Shown here piece after piece: positions 11,368 to 23,492 of a stretch of DNA of 64,000 nucleotides. This stretch comes from Neurospora tetraspora. Lineage: Eukaryota; Ascomycota; Sordariomycetes; Sordariales; Sordariaceae. Location of the stretch: positions 1 to 64,000 of the forward strand of contig NW_026944387.1 of NCBI RefSeq assembly GCF_033439725.1, read 5' to 3'. The notes under the pieces were generated by a model. That model was not told where the DNA came from. It searched no databases and worked only from the letters and a program-made list of their open reading frames with translations. A program made the translations under genes and the position numbers. The number at the start of each line of letters is the position of its first letter. Position 1 is the stretch's first letter.

Positions 11368-14300
11368 GCTTGGAATGAGGTGATGAGGTGTCGAAAATGG
11401 AGAGGTCAAAGCAAGGGGTCGGAAAGAATTACTGATGGTGGAGGTACGGAGGCTGTAGAATGGAAGGCTGCTGCTCTGATGATTGAAAACTGCTTTGTTC
11501 GTTTGCTGGTGTTGAAGTTGTACGCAAAGAAACACGAGGTTAAAGAGACGATGTGAAATTGAACTTCCCTTGAGCTCCTAAAAGCAAATGCAACGAAAAC
11601 CCATGTCAGCCAATGTTCTTCTTTGTCATTCACCAAAAGCACCAGCATGGAGCGCCGAGGGCTGGCGGGAGCTGCTCCGGGGCCGCAGATCGGAGGTGAG
11701 TGGAGGCCGGAGGGGAGTCGATCATATTATCGGCGCCGAGGTACGGATTGAATTCCGGAGCAGTCCGTCCAGTGCTAATCAGATCCTCTGCGCCGATTCT
11801 TTCTGTTTTTTGACCCCTGCCGTACATTAGAGGCACCTTTTCCCTTTGCTCTTTCTATTTTCCCTTTGCCATTTTTGGGTGCGTTACTGGCCTGCCAATT
11901 CCAATGTTAGCAACGACGGGACCCAACCGGGAAGCGCGATGGATAAAATCAGGGTCGCTGTTTCCAGCAATTCCAGACCTCCCAGCTTGATGGTCGAACC
12001 GTCTCTTGCCTGTCTTGCCTGCCTCGCCCGCACTGGCGCGTCTTGCCGTCCGTTCATTTCCGACTCCGCGAGTTGTCGTTTCCATTCGTGTTGCGACGCA
12101 AACTTGCCATTGAAATGGCACGGAAATAGGCGAGGAAGCTGTCATCCCGTCCTGTACCCCATCATGTCGTCGCCCTACCTTCTTGGATGTCACTTCCGTT
12201 TTCGGGCCCAGCCGGAAAAAGTGAGTTGAGGGCACTGGCACGGGCCGCCCGGGCACTGGAGTGTACTGCGTAAGACTGGCAGGTGCTGGCGGGCAGAATC
12301 AGCGGCAGGCAGTGGTAGGTGGTGGGTGGACTGCACCAATAGCAGCCCAGTGTACATATGGTCGGTGCGGGGCTGCTACCACTTTCCATCTTCCCTTTTA
12401 ATTGTCGTTCTTGCTTCCGCCACAACCATCAAGAAACTCACAAGGAAATGACCTCCATCACGGATTCTGCAATCTCCTTCCGCGTCTTGCACCTCCCACA
12501 AAACCGATAGTTGCCGACCAAGCCACGTTACTCCGAACTCCCCGTGGATCACAAGTCGTCGTTGGTGTTGGTGACAGTCTGGAGGTTACGAAAATCCTCC
12601 TTTGCAATTAAACACAGGGATGCGACACTAATGGAACGACGGGAAGTGGGGTTTTGGCGGATAATGTCACCCTTCCTTCTTCCACTCACAGCCCTGCCCT
12701 ATTCACCCGGAGGTTGGACTCGATCTTCTTGAACCCGATGGACAGAGAAGATCTTCACAGTGAAAGCTGGGGGAGTTGCCCTGAGCACCTGGGTCACTCT
12801 CTCGCTGCTTCTCGGAAGGGATGGATGAGTGGAAGCCTCCTCCAACCATCGGACATCCCCTCCATTATCATTGATTGCCGCCGTGCTGACATAGACCTCA
12901 CAGACCTTCCAATTTCTCATCATCACTTCAAGACTGTGCCTCCCAGCTCGAACATTCGCCTCAACCTCTTTTCTGGAACCGAATACGCCAGGCGACCGCT
13001 GGCAGATGCAGAGCTTGCTGACATGCTCGTTCACAAGAGTTGTTGGTCCGCAGCACAACACGACAAGCGCTTCAGCGAGATTAAACATGACGCTTCGGTG
13101 CGTTTGCCCGGCCTCGCCCGGTTCACCGAGTCCCATCCACCCAAGTCGGATGAACGTCCCTAGCTGCCGACAGGGATTGGCATCACCTTCGCCCACACTT
13201 TGGGGACCACGAGAGCTCCCCTAGGTGTATCCCAGGGACAAACGAGCCATGCTCTTTACCCGTCCATGGGATATCCGGCGCGTCGAACGTTCGATAATTC
13301 CTGACTGTTGGGACTTGGGAGTGAGACTTTCTAATAACAACCTACGGTCTAGCCAGTCTCACAACCCTTCTGGGCGGGTCGTCACATAAATGAGCGATAC
13401 CGACCATGAGGTAGCGAGGGGCCCTAAAACCTACCACGATGTCTCAAGGCTCGAGAAGGCTAGAATTCGTATGTGCTGCACTCGGACTCGACAAGTTTTG
13501 TTCATGATGGTGGACGTTTGGAGAAGACGCACAGACGAGGAGGATTCTCATGGCATGCACCCCATATTTCGCTATTTTCTAGCTAAAGGCTGCTAGTGCA
13601 GGTCATTAATATTCACTATACACTGGACAAGAGGTCATCACGATTGGGTGAGAGAAAGCCTTCAACTGCGGAGAACCCCTGCGAGGCAGAAGCCGCAGAA
13701 CACATGGTCGACGATGGCAAAGCTCCCTAGACCCGTCCTCCCCGCCATGCGCAACACAGAACGTTGGGACGCCTTGTCCATCCCCTCGGTCATGACTTCC
13801 TTTCGGGGCCTCACCCCCGTTGCTATCCGGAGTTTGGGCCTCCTGTGGCTTCTCTCGCCAAGCCTCTCCCGCCATCCGCACGATACCACCTCCAGGCACA
13901 GAAACAGCCTCCTCCATCCAGCAAGCAGTCTTGTTGGCGCAGTGTCGTTGAAGAGAGATGCCGTCCACTTGCGATGCAACGACGGCTGGCGACCCCGTCT
14001 TCTCACCACTTTTGTTCAAAGTTCTCGATTCTTGTCCAGTCGGACCTCGCACCGGCCCTCCACTATTGCATTTCCTCCCCCTGAATTGGAACAAGAATGA
14101 CTTCAAACTTGACTAAGAAGATGAGGTTCGAGACTTGGACCATTCCGAACAGAGATGAAATTGGGAATCATTCCCAGGGGTCTACTAGTGGCCTCGCATC
14201 GTCAACCCATGGTTACCGGGATGTCACGACGATGTCTTACCCCAGACTGATCACCTATTCTTGTTGCCTCCTTCAGCATGTCAATGCTTCCCCGACCCCT

Positions 14301-14529
14301 TCCCGCCTGGTTCCCGCTGGGACTCGCATACTAGATGCTCCGGGGATCCTCATATACTACGCGGAGGTGGAACCCTCACTGCTACTCCTTTCCTTCTCAA
14401 GATCTCCTGTCGTAGTATCCAACTTACTATCGATTCCAGTCTGATCGAAGGTTACCTCTACACGTGCATGTCCTAGTCTAAACCCAACTCGAAGTTGTCC
14501 CTGCTCAGCAGCCTTGATCTTCAACGTCA
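11368..14529. other. Gene-free 3.2 kb intergenic region
   Basis: No recognisable protein, RNA gene or long repeat. The longest open frames (about 165-170 codons at 12654-13163 on + and 13606-14106 on -) have no domain, no plausible splice partners, and overlap open frames on the other strand, so they look like chance. The end adjoining 14530 should contain the sugar-transporter promoter. Confidence 0.5.
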
Positions 14530-16644
14530 ATGCCAACAACAAAGATCATCCCAACAACGACGCCGACGACACGAACGATCCGGGTCGAAATTGGGGGGCA
14601 CCCCAACGAAACAATGAACGTCCACACCAAGCCCAACCCAAACCCAGACAGTGTCTCGGAGGTCTACGAGGAGATACCGGAGGTAGAACCTCCACGGTTT
14701 GAGAGGGTTTACTGGACGAGGGAACCGCATCTGAGGAAGCTCTACAGCATGACCTTCTTCCTGATGGTGGCATCGGCAACGACGGGCTACGACAGCATGC
14801 TTTTGAACACATCACAACAGATCCATGCGTGGAATCACTTCTTCTTCCCGGAGACGAAGCTCAACCCGGACCTTGCAGACCCCGTTGAGGATAGCAAGCT
14901 GGCAATTTTGATCAACATGTTCAACATCGGCTCGATCTTTTCCTTCTTCATAACCCCATACGTGGCCGATAATTATGGACGAAGACCCTCCATCGTAGCT
15001 GGGTGTATCCTCATGATCTTTGGCGGACTCCTAACAGGTTTCTGCAACGGTTACGGAAGTATGTGCCCTCTTTTCTCACCTCCTTCAGGGAGTTTACTAA
15101 CAATGACAGTGTACATGGGTGGCCGCTTTCTCCTCGGTTTCGGCAACTCACTCGCACAAATGGCCTCCCCCCTCCTCCTCACCGAGATCGTCCACCCGCA
15201 ACATCGCGGCCCCGTCACCGCCATCTACAACTGTCTTTGGAATGCCGGCGCGCTTTTGGTGTCGTGCATAGCCTGGGGCACGTCCAACATTGCCTCCAAC
15301 TGGTCCTGGCGCTCCATCACGCTCCTGCAGATTCTGCCCTCGGCCGTCCAGCTCGCGGGCATTTGGTGGCTTCCTGAATCCCCACGCTATCTCATCGACA
15401 AGGAACGCCACGATGAAGCCCTCGACATCCTCGCCAAGTGGCATGCCGGCGGTGATAGGCTCAACAGAACAGTGCAGTTCGAGTTTCGCGAGATCAAAGA
15501 GACGATTCGCATCCAGAAGCAGCTGGATGAGGCGTCGAGCTATGTCGATTTCATCAGGACCAAAGGAAATAGGTGGCGGTTGGCTATTATTATTTCGCTG
15601 GGTGTCATTAGCCAGTACTCCGGCAATGCCCTGTTCAGCAATTACATGAATGCTATCTACGGCGGGGCAGGGATAACGGAGCAGAGCCAAAAGCTGGCCA
15701 TCTCGACAGGAAAGATCATCCTGGATCTGATCGTCACCATCTTTGCCGCGCTCAATGTCGACCGGTTTGGACGCAGGCCGCTGTTCTTAATATCGACGTG
15801 CGGTATGGTCGTGAGTTTTGCGTGCTGGACGGCAACAGGGGCGGTGTATGAGTATAGCGGGGAGACAAACATGACCAGTGGCTATACACAGTTGGTGTTC
15901 ATCTGGATCTTCGGTATCTTTTACGATATTGGGTTTTCAGGACTGTTGGTGGCGTATGCGTTGGAGGTCCTGCCGTTCCATTTGAGGGCGAAGGGCATGA
16001 TGTTGATGAATATCACGGTGCAGGCTGTGCTTGCCATCTCCAAGTGAGTTCTTTTCTTCCTCTTTTTCCCTTCTTACCCTTCTCCATTTATCTCATCAAC
16101 ACATTCTATTCATGATCACTCCGGCGGCCCCTTCCTTCACCTTCTTCTTGCCTTCGCCTACCTTATTTACTCATTCTTTCCTCTGCCATCTCAACATCAC
16201 CACCTCCCACTACCCACTTTGCTTCTGTTCCTCTGTTCCCGCTCTCCTCCCTCTTGTGCCGCTATGCCTTCAACGGGTTGAATGCTAACCCCTCCAAGCC
16301 AAACCAACAAACTAGCCTGGGATAACCTCCCCCACCACTGGAACTTTACTCTCTTCTACACCATATGGAACTGCTTGGAGCTGACTTTTGTCTACTTGTT
16401 CTACGTCGAGACAAAAGGGCCGACTCTGGAAGAAGTTGCACGCATCTTTGATGGTGTTAATGCCGTGGGACATGTTGATATGAGACAAGTGGAGAAGGAG
16501 ATCTATCACGAGGGCGTTTTGGGGAATCCGTTGGAGAGGAATCGGGCGATGCATGGGGGTGGACACGGTGGGATCGAGTTGGAGGAGCAGGGGGGACAGG
16601 GATATGGGTATGCGAGGCAGAGGAGAGGTGGTGGGTATGAATGA
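14530..16644 (+). CDS. MFS sugar transporter (hexose/lactose permease type)
   Basis: Plasma-membrane sugar:H+ symporter of the MFS sugar-porter family. Exons 14530-15058, 15110-16043 and 16299-16644 join in frame to 602 residues. Motifs in order: NYGRRPSIV near 148-156, GRFLLGFGNSL, PESPRYLIDKERHDEAL at the start of the central loop, DRFGRRPLFLIS, and the end-of-helix-12 VETKGPTLEEV. Intron 1 (51 nt) has a textbook TACTAAC branch site; intron 2 (255 nt) is C/T-rich. The first 70 residues are a Thr/Pro-rich cytosolic extension longer than in many relatives, so a later start cannot be excluded, although no Met lies close to helix 1 before residue 74. The C-terminus is Gly-rich. Substrate is unknown; lactose/cellobiose-type permeases share the DEALDILAKWH loop style. 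Confidence 0.92.
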
Positions 16645-17106
16645 GGGATGAGGTAATGTTGGGATGTGGTTTTGATATGGCCTCATGTTTTTCTTTGTAC
16701 TAGCTGTCACACGTTCACCTGCACTTATACCCCCTTAACTTTTTGATGATACCAAAAGGAATCGGAATGGACATGGATGGATGGGCTGGAAAGGGGTCAT
16801 GGAGTTTAATTGGATTTAGCATTATCTATTATCTGCTGATTTGTCTCGCTTCCACCAAAGTTTTGATCTTCTGCATCAGACTTCCCGTCAGCTACCTTCT
16901 ACCACAGGCACACCAAGTGACACTCGTGCAGATGTATGAAACATGAATTTAATGTATCTTCAAACGGAGTACAACTATCGTAGTCCCCGCTGAATCCCCT
17001 CGACATCGGTCCAATTGTGATGGCATCCACCAGACAGCCAGAGACAGAACAGAACTCCTCCCCTTCCCTCGCCCTCCACACTCCAGTCCATGCTCGCTTA
17101 TTACCT
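16645..17106. other. Convergent 3' spacer
   Basis: Gap between the 3' ends of the sugar transporter (+) and the Hce2-like gene (-). No gene, repeat or RNA was recognised. Confidence 0.55.
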
Positions 17107-17808
17107 CTATGTATGGTAGATGGAAAACTCCGTCTTAGATGGCTTCTTCAATACTCTCATCATACACTTTCCACTGGTCTTGCCTCCCATCTTTTCACCC
17201 CTGCCCGGCACCAAACTAGGATTATTAGTCTTCTTTCCCCTTATCGACGCCAACTCTTGGATCACAGCGATGACATCCACATTACCCACTTGAATCCACT
17301 GTCCTTTCGCAACACCATCATTGGCCGACACCGCCAACACACAGGTTTTGTAACTGACGAGGACCCGGGTCTGTCCGACCATGAACCTCCAATCGGCGGC
17401 GTGTTCCGGAGGCTGGATGTTGGGGATGATTGACAGGCAGTCGTCGATCAACGGCGAGTCCTCGCTGGTTTCGTCCGTGATCGCTTCAAAGTCTTTGCAG
17501 TATACCTTGGCGGGGTCGTCTTTGTCGGGAGGAGAGCCGGGGCCCCAGCGGGGGACGAGGTCGGTTTGGTCTGGGATTTCGTCGTCGTCGTCATCGACGG
17601 AGGCCATGTAGAAGAAAGGGTCGTTGTGGAGGGTGGTGTTGTCCGAGACCGCGTCGTCGCGGGTGGCGATGTTTCTGGGGAGGGTGGTTGGCCTTCCATC
17701 GGGGGCTTTATCCAAGGAGGAGCCATCTGTGGGGAGAACGAGGGAGGTGACGGTGCTGGCGGCCAGAATGGCGGCTACGCAGGAGACAAATTGATAAGGT
17801 GTTCGCAT
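17107..17808 (-). CDS. Secreted Hce2/Ecp2-like protein
   Basis: Single exon, 233 residues. A signal peptide is clear (MRTPYQFVSCVAAILAAS, cleavage around residue 22). An acidic, Asp-rich region follows (about 60-82), then a compact domain with four cysteines, C104, C124, C156 and C215. The order C...DDC-LSIIPNI...W...KTCVLAV...IQVGNVDVIAVI...GKC resembles the Hce2 (homologue of Cladosporium fulvum Ecp2) fold: a DC pair, a conserved Trp, a Cys-x-V strand, a V-G/D-V helix start and a last Gly-x-Cys. In other fungi this family includes secreted effectors and proteins of fungal antagonism; the role here is unknown. The match is by pattern recognition and needs a profile search. Confidence 0.65.
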   Translation of the reverse strand: MRTPYQFVSCVAAILAASTVTSLVLPTDGSSLDKAPDGRPTTLPRNIATRDDAVSDNTTLHNDPFFYMASVDDDDDEIPDQTDLVPRWGPGSPPDKDDPAKVYCKDFEAITDETSEDSPLIDDCLSIIPNIQPPEHAADWRFMVGQTRVLVSYKTCVLAVSANDGVAKGQWIQVGNVDVIAVIQELASIRGKKTNNPSLVPGRGEKMGGKTSGKCMMRVLKKPSKTEFSIYHT

Positions 17809-18552
17809 TTTGCCTATTTTAGGGTGGTGTTAACTGTGGAACTGTTGTTATTGAAGTGCTGCAGACTCGAAGGCGAAGAGATTGTGATGGTCGGTAACGT
17901 GTCGATTGACAAGAAGACTGGACGCCAGCAAACATGCACTACTTATCCAGTTAACATGTCATGGATGCCTCTGTCACAAATATCTCAATAGGAAATTCTT
18001 ATTCATCTTTGTGGTTACAGGTCGTGACTGAATTTCCAGGGTCTAAACATCGAGGGAACATTGTCTTGAAATTCTAAATTTGAAAAACAAAGCCAGCCCA
18101 TAGTGACATCCCGATGCTGTTGTAGGCATTGGTTGATTTGCAGCCTAGTCGTCAGGGGTTTCCGGCCTCAAGGACAATCCCGCTGTGGCGTTGTACTAGG
18201 ATGTAGACCGGGGCCTGGTCACTAGGGTGGTAAAGAACCCCGAAACCACTCGGAAGCATAAACGGGTCTTGGATCTCAATAGGATCTCAATAGCCCGGGG
18301 ACGATAGAACCTCATTCCAGCAGACATGAAGACCGCTGGGCCGGGGAACAATGCATACCAGATGGACTGATAGAGGTACACAGTGAGTTGGCTTCCCGAT
18401 TACCTAGGCAACAGAGGATCCCAGGCCATTTCTCGTTATGACAGCCTCCAGCCGGTGATAGTAGGTACTCGCTGCAATGTTGATGGACTTGTATCATTGG
18501 ACTTTCAGATGAATGAATCTGGAGACAAGCCAGGGTGTTGTGAGAGCAGGTT
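17809..18552. other. Intergenic spacer
   Basis: Lies between the start of the Hce2-like gene and the end of the MARVEL-like gene, both on the minus strand. It should hold the Hce2-like promoter at its left side. No gene or repeat recognised. Confidence 0.5.
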
Positions 18553-19562
18553 TCATACTCGATCATCAGCATCCTCTCCACCCACAAAAATACTAGGAAA
18601 GCTTGCTCTCCCCGACATATCTCCTGCAAGCACTAAGCTGGGTCTCCCACCACCAACCGATGATGCCCTCGCACTCTCAGGATGCAAATACTCCCCAGTC
18701 GGAGCCCCAGCATCTGCCCCGGCCATCGCGGCCCCCTGGCCGGCAGGCTGTTTCCCCCGTCTCCTCGCCGCCAAAGCAGACTCGGAAGTCGAGCCCATCT
18801 CCTGCTTGAAGATAACAGGTTTCATCCCCTCGTTGCTTCTTCTCCTGATAAAAATCCAAACCCAAAGGCAAGTAGCCATCGATGCGGCCCTCTCGACGCT
18901 ATAATTCCGGGCCATCGTTAGCCATCTGATGCTTCCAACCGTCAGAAGGGGAAGGGGGACGGATGGAAACGTACATTACAACCACCGCCAACGCCCACAC
19001 AGCTGTGTCATACACCGTCTTGAACTCACTTCCCATCACACTTGGGATGCCCACTGCGCACATGACTAGCGCAACAGCATCAAGGACAGCGATGGCTACC
19101 GGCGTCGAGGTTTGTGACATCCTGACAAAGAGGAAGTAAATAGTGCCGAGGTCTGTGATGATTGCTATCACCGCCTGTTTCCCCACTGTTAGTTTTCACT
19201 CTGCAACAGGCGTAGTCGGATAGGAGCTGATAAGGGAAGGGGAGGAAGAGAAGGGAACTTACCCCGGCCATAATAACCGCGTATATTTTCTCCATGTATT
19301 CTTGTCCCCATTTTACCGCGATGAAGACCGTGAGGGCTAGAAGGGCGGCGGATGTGAGGACGGTGAAAAGACGGAGAAGGTATTGAGTCCATTGAAGGCT
19401 GCCGTACGGGGATGGTGGCTTAGGCGGTGACGATGTTGTCTTGTGGTCTGTGGTTGATGTTTGTTTGTGTTGGACCTGGAGGGTCGGAAATGGCGTTGGT
19501 GTTGTTGATCTGGAGTCCATTTTGTTGGACTTAAGAGACCTTGAATGGACGCCGTTGGCCAA
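18553..19562 (-). CDS. MARVEL-like four-helix membrane protein (281 aa)
   Basis: Three exons on the minus strand, 19562-19263, 19174-18975 and 18898-18553, join in frame to 281 residues. After a Ser/Thr/Pro-rich cytosolic N-terminus, four hydrophobic segments follow: LLRLFTVLTSAALLALTVF, the segment around the exon 1/2 junction ending GTIYFLFV, PVAIAVLDAVALVMCAVGI, and WALAVVV-IVERAASMATC. The last helix and the stop-transfer IFIRRR form only when intron 18974-18899 is removed. This is the layout of fungal MARVEL-domain proteins, which organise plasma-membrane subdomains. The long C-terminal cytosolic tail is Gly/Ala/Ser-rich. A second in-frame Met at residue 15 (19520) could be the start instead. 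Confidence 0.75.
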
Positions 19563-21286
19563 GATTTGATGATGCTCTAGATGTAGGATGACTGATTGTT
19601 TAATATGATGATGTATCGTCGTTGGTGATGAGGCTACTGGGAAAACTTCAACGTTGGGCCTGCCAAAAGTCGTGGATATGCTTCAACACACAAACAGCGG
19701 CCACTCAATCTTTTAAGTGCATCTCAAACATCGGAATGTCTTCAAAATGTAAGGCCAAGCTCCGCAAGCTCTCCATCACCGCTCTGTTTAGCGTCTCACC
19801 GTCGATCTTCGACCGCCAGTTCATTGACGAGTGGAGGATGCCCAGCCCTTGTCTTGCGTCCGTAATCCAGACCGCTCTTGCGGAGAGACTCCGGTTCGTC
19901 CATCATGGTTCTTGGTTGCAGTTCGAGACTTGAAAAGGCCGCCAAACCATACGATCGTGTAGCACGACACGTTGATTCGCCTTTGGACACGACCACTCCA
20001 AACTTTCTCACCATGCAAGGGAACGCAAAGGAGCTGACGTGAAGAAGAATAGAAGACAGGCGATGCGGCTGAGAGCTGCCCTGCGGCGATGATACAGCGC
20101 TAGCATGTACCTGACAGGGGGGCAGAGTTCCTCCGCTCCAGCCCTAAAGGAGCGCTGATCGGCGGAGAATGAGGGCCCTGTCTCAGCCTGTGAGAGTCGG
20201 GACTGGACTCGTTGATCTTGGCGTCGTGGGAAAGGTGATCAGTGGGGAAATGCGGAGGTCATTGTTGTGTTCTTGTTCTTGATATCGCTTGATAGCGTGG
20301 GGTTTGTCAAGCTTGTAAGATCAATAAAATGAAGGCTTCCAGCTGTGGCTTCAAGTTGGCCTGAGCCACGAAGCATCTCATGTCCCATACCAGTCCGAGT
20401 GTTGCCCCTTTGGCTAGGCCGTTTTCTTTTAGATTCGTTGAATGTTCATGAACGATCGCACCTGGAATGAGCATCATGTTGCTGAGATAAATCCTCAAGC
20501 CTATCACGTTTGCTTTGTACTTCTCTCCAAGGACAGTACAGAGATGAGAAGTCGGGCTGGTCGGTGATCGGTCGTTGACTTGTCTGTGAAGTCTGTTGAC
20601 CGGGAACGGAAATTGATATAAGGGACCAAAGCGGACCTTCCCTCCGATACGATGGGAACAATGATGGCATCGTTACCGTAGCCATGGGTAATTGAGCTGC
20701 CCGACTTCAGGACGCTATCATGACGTTTGTCTTGCGTGGATGCTGGACCCAAGATGTCCAAGCCGTCTGTGCATCAAGTCCAACATACGGCTTCTATAGG
20801 GAGACTGTAGGCTTATTGTGCACCTCCACGTCCATCATTTGACCGTACTTCACAGCATGACCGGTGCTTGAGCTTCTCATGTTTTTCCCGCGGTCGGACT
20901 TATCCCCCGACTTTTCAAGGTTGATGGTGGGTGATATGGTCCTGATCTGGCGTTGGAGCGTACAATGGCGGACAGCAATTCACCCCTCCCAACGTCATCC
21001 CTATGACAGCACCATGAACGCCATCGATGTCCGTATATAATGGATCCCATGAGGTTCTTGCGTTGGCTAGTTCTTTTCTTCTGCAACTCTCAAGTCGGCG
21101 TTATTTTGGTCGTTTCGCCGTCCAGTTTTTCAGTAGTCGGTTAGTGTTCCTGCAATACCGAGATTCTTTTGTCGCCAACTCTCATTCACCCTTGCCTAAC
21201 CCAGGAGCTTTCCATCCCCCCGAAAAACTGTGATCAGTTAGCACTCTACCCGCCGTCGGCAAAGTAATATTGGCAAAATTGTCAAA
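19563..21286. promoter_or_regulatory. Intergenic region between divergent MARVEL-like genes
   Basis: A 1.7 kb gap between two genes transcribed away from each other. It must hold both promoters. No recognisable gene, RNA or long repeat is seen; open frames are short and unsupported. Confidence 0.5.
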
Positions 21287-22027
21287 ATGGACTCCGCAGG
21301 AAGAAAGCGCGCCACCGACACAGTCCAGCGTCTCCTCCGAACATGGCTTTCGCTGAATAACGTCCTGATTTTGTCGTCCTCGGCCATTGTTACGGGCATT
21401 TTGGCTCACTTCATCCGCAAATTCCATGAGCGCGGCACGCACGTCATCTTTCAGGAGGTTATCGTGAGTATTCCATCCTCTCGAGTCCCTTACTCGCCTC
21501 CTCTGCTACAATTGCCCATATAGGTAGCGGAAAAGAATGCTGATAACAGAACAGGCCGTGGTAACCCTCTTCCTCTACCTCTTCGCCGTGTTCGCTCCAG
21601 CCCTCAAGGGCTATCGCGGCTACCTCCTGCCGCTCAACCTCGCCCTCTCCTATCTGTGGCTGACCAACCTCATCTTTTCTTCCCAAGACTACAGCGGCCA
21701 CAGGTGCCACTACCACAGCCCTGCGTACATAGGGCACTGTCGCTTGAAGCATGCGGTGCAGGCTTTTAATATTGTGGGATTGTGAGTCATTCCCCAGTCA
21801 ATAATGGGAGAGATGTGAGGCTGATATGTCCGGGCAACAGCACTTCCCTCCTTTCATCCGTCGTGGCCGAGAGTCTGATGTGGTTCCGCTCCCGTCGGTC
21901 CTCTCCCGGTACCACCGGTAGCCGACTTGGCGATGGAGAAAAGGGTTCAGCGCCGTTGACATCTAATCCTGGGGCTACAACAGGTGCTCCGAATGCGACT
22001 AACGCGACGAACGGGACTCGTGTCTAA
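21287..22027 (+). CDS. MARVEL-like four-helix membrane protein (205 aa)
   Basis: Exons 21287-21463, 21528-21781 and 21841-22027 join to 205 residues. Helices: LNNVLILSSSAIVTGILAHF, VVTLFLYLFAVFAP, GYLLPLNLALSYLWLTNLIF, and a last segment spanning the exon 2/3 junction (HAVQAFNIVGF onward). The signature PLNLALSYLWLTNLIFSSQ with QDY and paired Cys (HRC...GHC) matches small fungal MARVEL proteins. The 3' splice site of intron 1 is chosen as GTAG before CGG because only that joins FQEVI to RKRMLITEQ in frame. The C-terminus is a Gly/Thr/Asn-rich cytosolic tail. Probable role: plasma-membrane domain organisation; not shown. Confidence 0.8.
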
Positions 22028-22937
22028 ATTCGCATCGTCCCGGGCGTGCGCGACGAGCTTTCGTGCTGCTGCCGAAACTTGTTGTGCTGCCGAATGACGC
22101 CTGGCTACTTTTCCTTGAGAGGGGTGAGGCTCTAGACTGTAGCGATGGGATATTGGTTGATGCGAGGTGGATCGTTGGAACAGTGGTTACGACACCGAGC
22201 CGGTGGTAAAGAGAGTGAAGATTTCGGGGAAGAATTCGGAGAAGGATTCGTTGTTGACAAGTGTTTCATTGATCGTGTCCAGTCGACGTTGTCTTTCGAG
22301 TGTGTGCGATGCGAAGGCATGCGTTGAACAACGCGGAGGACTTAATACCGGGGGGGTAGTGGCGAGTGTGAAAGGGCTGTTTCTTTTCTCTCGGTTGCTT
22401 GTATATGATGGTCGGAGGAGGGTATGTTACGCTGTTGTCAGTCAACGCTGGTCTCGATAATCTTAATTGTATGCACTTACCCGCAACCATAGCCCTGATG
22501 ATTGAGTCGATGGAACATGGTTGCTACTGTGTTGACCTTGCTCATTTTGATGTTCCAGTATGGTGTTCCTCCTACGCCGTGAGGTTATGATACGCCATTC
22601 CCACATCCATATCGTACTCGCCGAGGGCAGGTGAAGCATTAATCCGGGCCCTCGTCTCCCATCATCGGACGATGATTTCTTCGAGCCATTCATGAAGGCT
22701 TGGTGCATAGAATCGGATAATCGGCACCGGTAAATGGCAACCACGACAGCATTGTGCCACATCCATAAACAGATAAAAACCTTGCAGAGAGCCTCACAGC
22801 CATTGACCCCGGCTTGCACTGGTCTAGCGTATCCGTTTGGTTGTGGCGTAGCGGGCTGTACAGTGGCACGATCCTACCCCAGACGGGACTCCTAACCGAA
22901 CATGACATGCGATGATGGATTTTGTATTGGTTGGCAA
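22028..22937. other. Intergenic region
   Basis: No gene recognised between the MARVEL-like gene and the inverted-repeat element. The last nine bases, GGTTGGCAA (22929-22937), are the left copy of that element's target-site duplication. Confidence 0.5.
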
Positions 22938-22991
22938 CGAAAAGGCTAGCTGGGTAGTCCCAAAATGCTCCCTGGGTAGTCCCCCCCACTT
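22938..22991 (+). repeat. Left terminal inverted repeat
   Basis: 54-bp arm of the 555-bp element; it pairs with 23439-23492, with one mismatch (G at 22975 versus C in the complement). Confidence 0.85.
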
Positions 22992-23438
22992 GTTTTGGGC
23001 GTGCAGCCAATCTCTGGCTCCCAAGGGAACCTCGCCCAACAACCTGACCAGCCAAGTGCATTCGCGAACCGCGCTCTTCTGAAGCTATCGCCATCTCGGC
23101 GGCTTTCACTATCGTTGTCATTGTCAATGCCACTATCACTATCAATGGGATCGTTGTTGCGTCGTTTGCAGCTTCCCTAGAGGTATGATCCGCTACGATG
23201 CTTTCGCTTCTTGGTCTGTTGGTCTTCAGATGGATCGTAGACCTGCTCTCTCTTGTCTAGTTTGTCGAGAACGAAGTGCATCCCACTTTTTCCAATTCTT
23301 CATCTACAACAGGGGGCGATACCAATACCAACTCGAAGAACTTCAACAATATCAACATCCTCAACTTAAAGACATTAAACAACTCCAAACAACGAGGATT
23401 TGGTGATGCGCCTTGTGTAAGTTTTTGCGCGGCCAGAA

Positions 23439-23492
23439 AAGTGGGGGGGACTACGCAGGGAGCATTTTGGGACTACCCAGCTAGCCTTTTCG
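23439..23492 (-). repeat. Right terminal inverted repeat
   Basis: 54-bp arm complementary to 22938-22991; it is followed directly by the right copy of GGTTGGCAA. Confidence 0.85.

Larger units (their letters stand above)
22938..23492. mobile_element. Non-autonomous inverted-repeat (Mutator-like?) element
   Basis: A 555-bp block bounded by 54-bp terminal inverted repeats (22938-22991 and 23439-23492) that begin CGAAAAGGCTAGCTGGG and differ at one of 54 positions. Immediately outside both ends stands the same 9-mer, GGTTGGCAA (22929-22937 and 23493-23501), a target-site duplication. Long inverted repeats with a 9-bp duplication are the hallmark of Mutator-like elements. The interior has no transposase frame, so this is a MITE-like derivative needing a helper in trans. 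Base composition is normal, with no sign of RIP. Confidence 0.82.

Noticed and set aside
12654-13163. 169-codon plus-strand frame
   Set aside because: No domain or signal; an equally long frame overlaps on the minus strand, there are no splice partners, and composition is that of non-coding DNA.
13606-14106. 166-codon minus-strand frame
   Set aside because: Overlaps open frames on the plus strand and shows no recognisable feature; likely chance.
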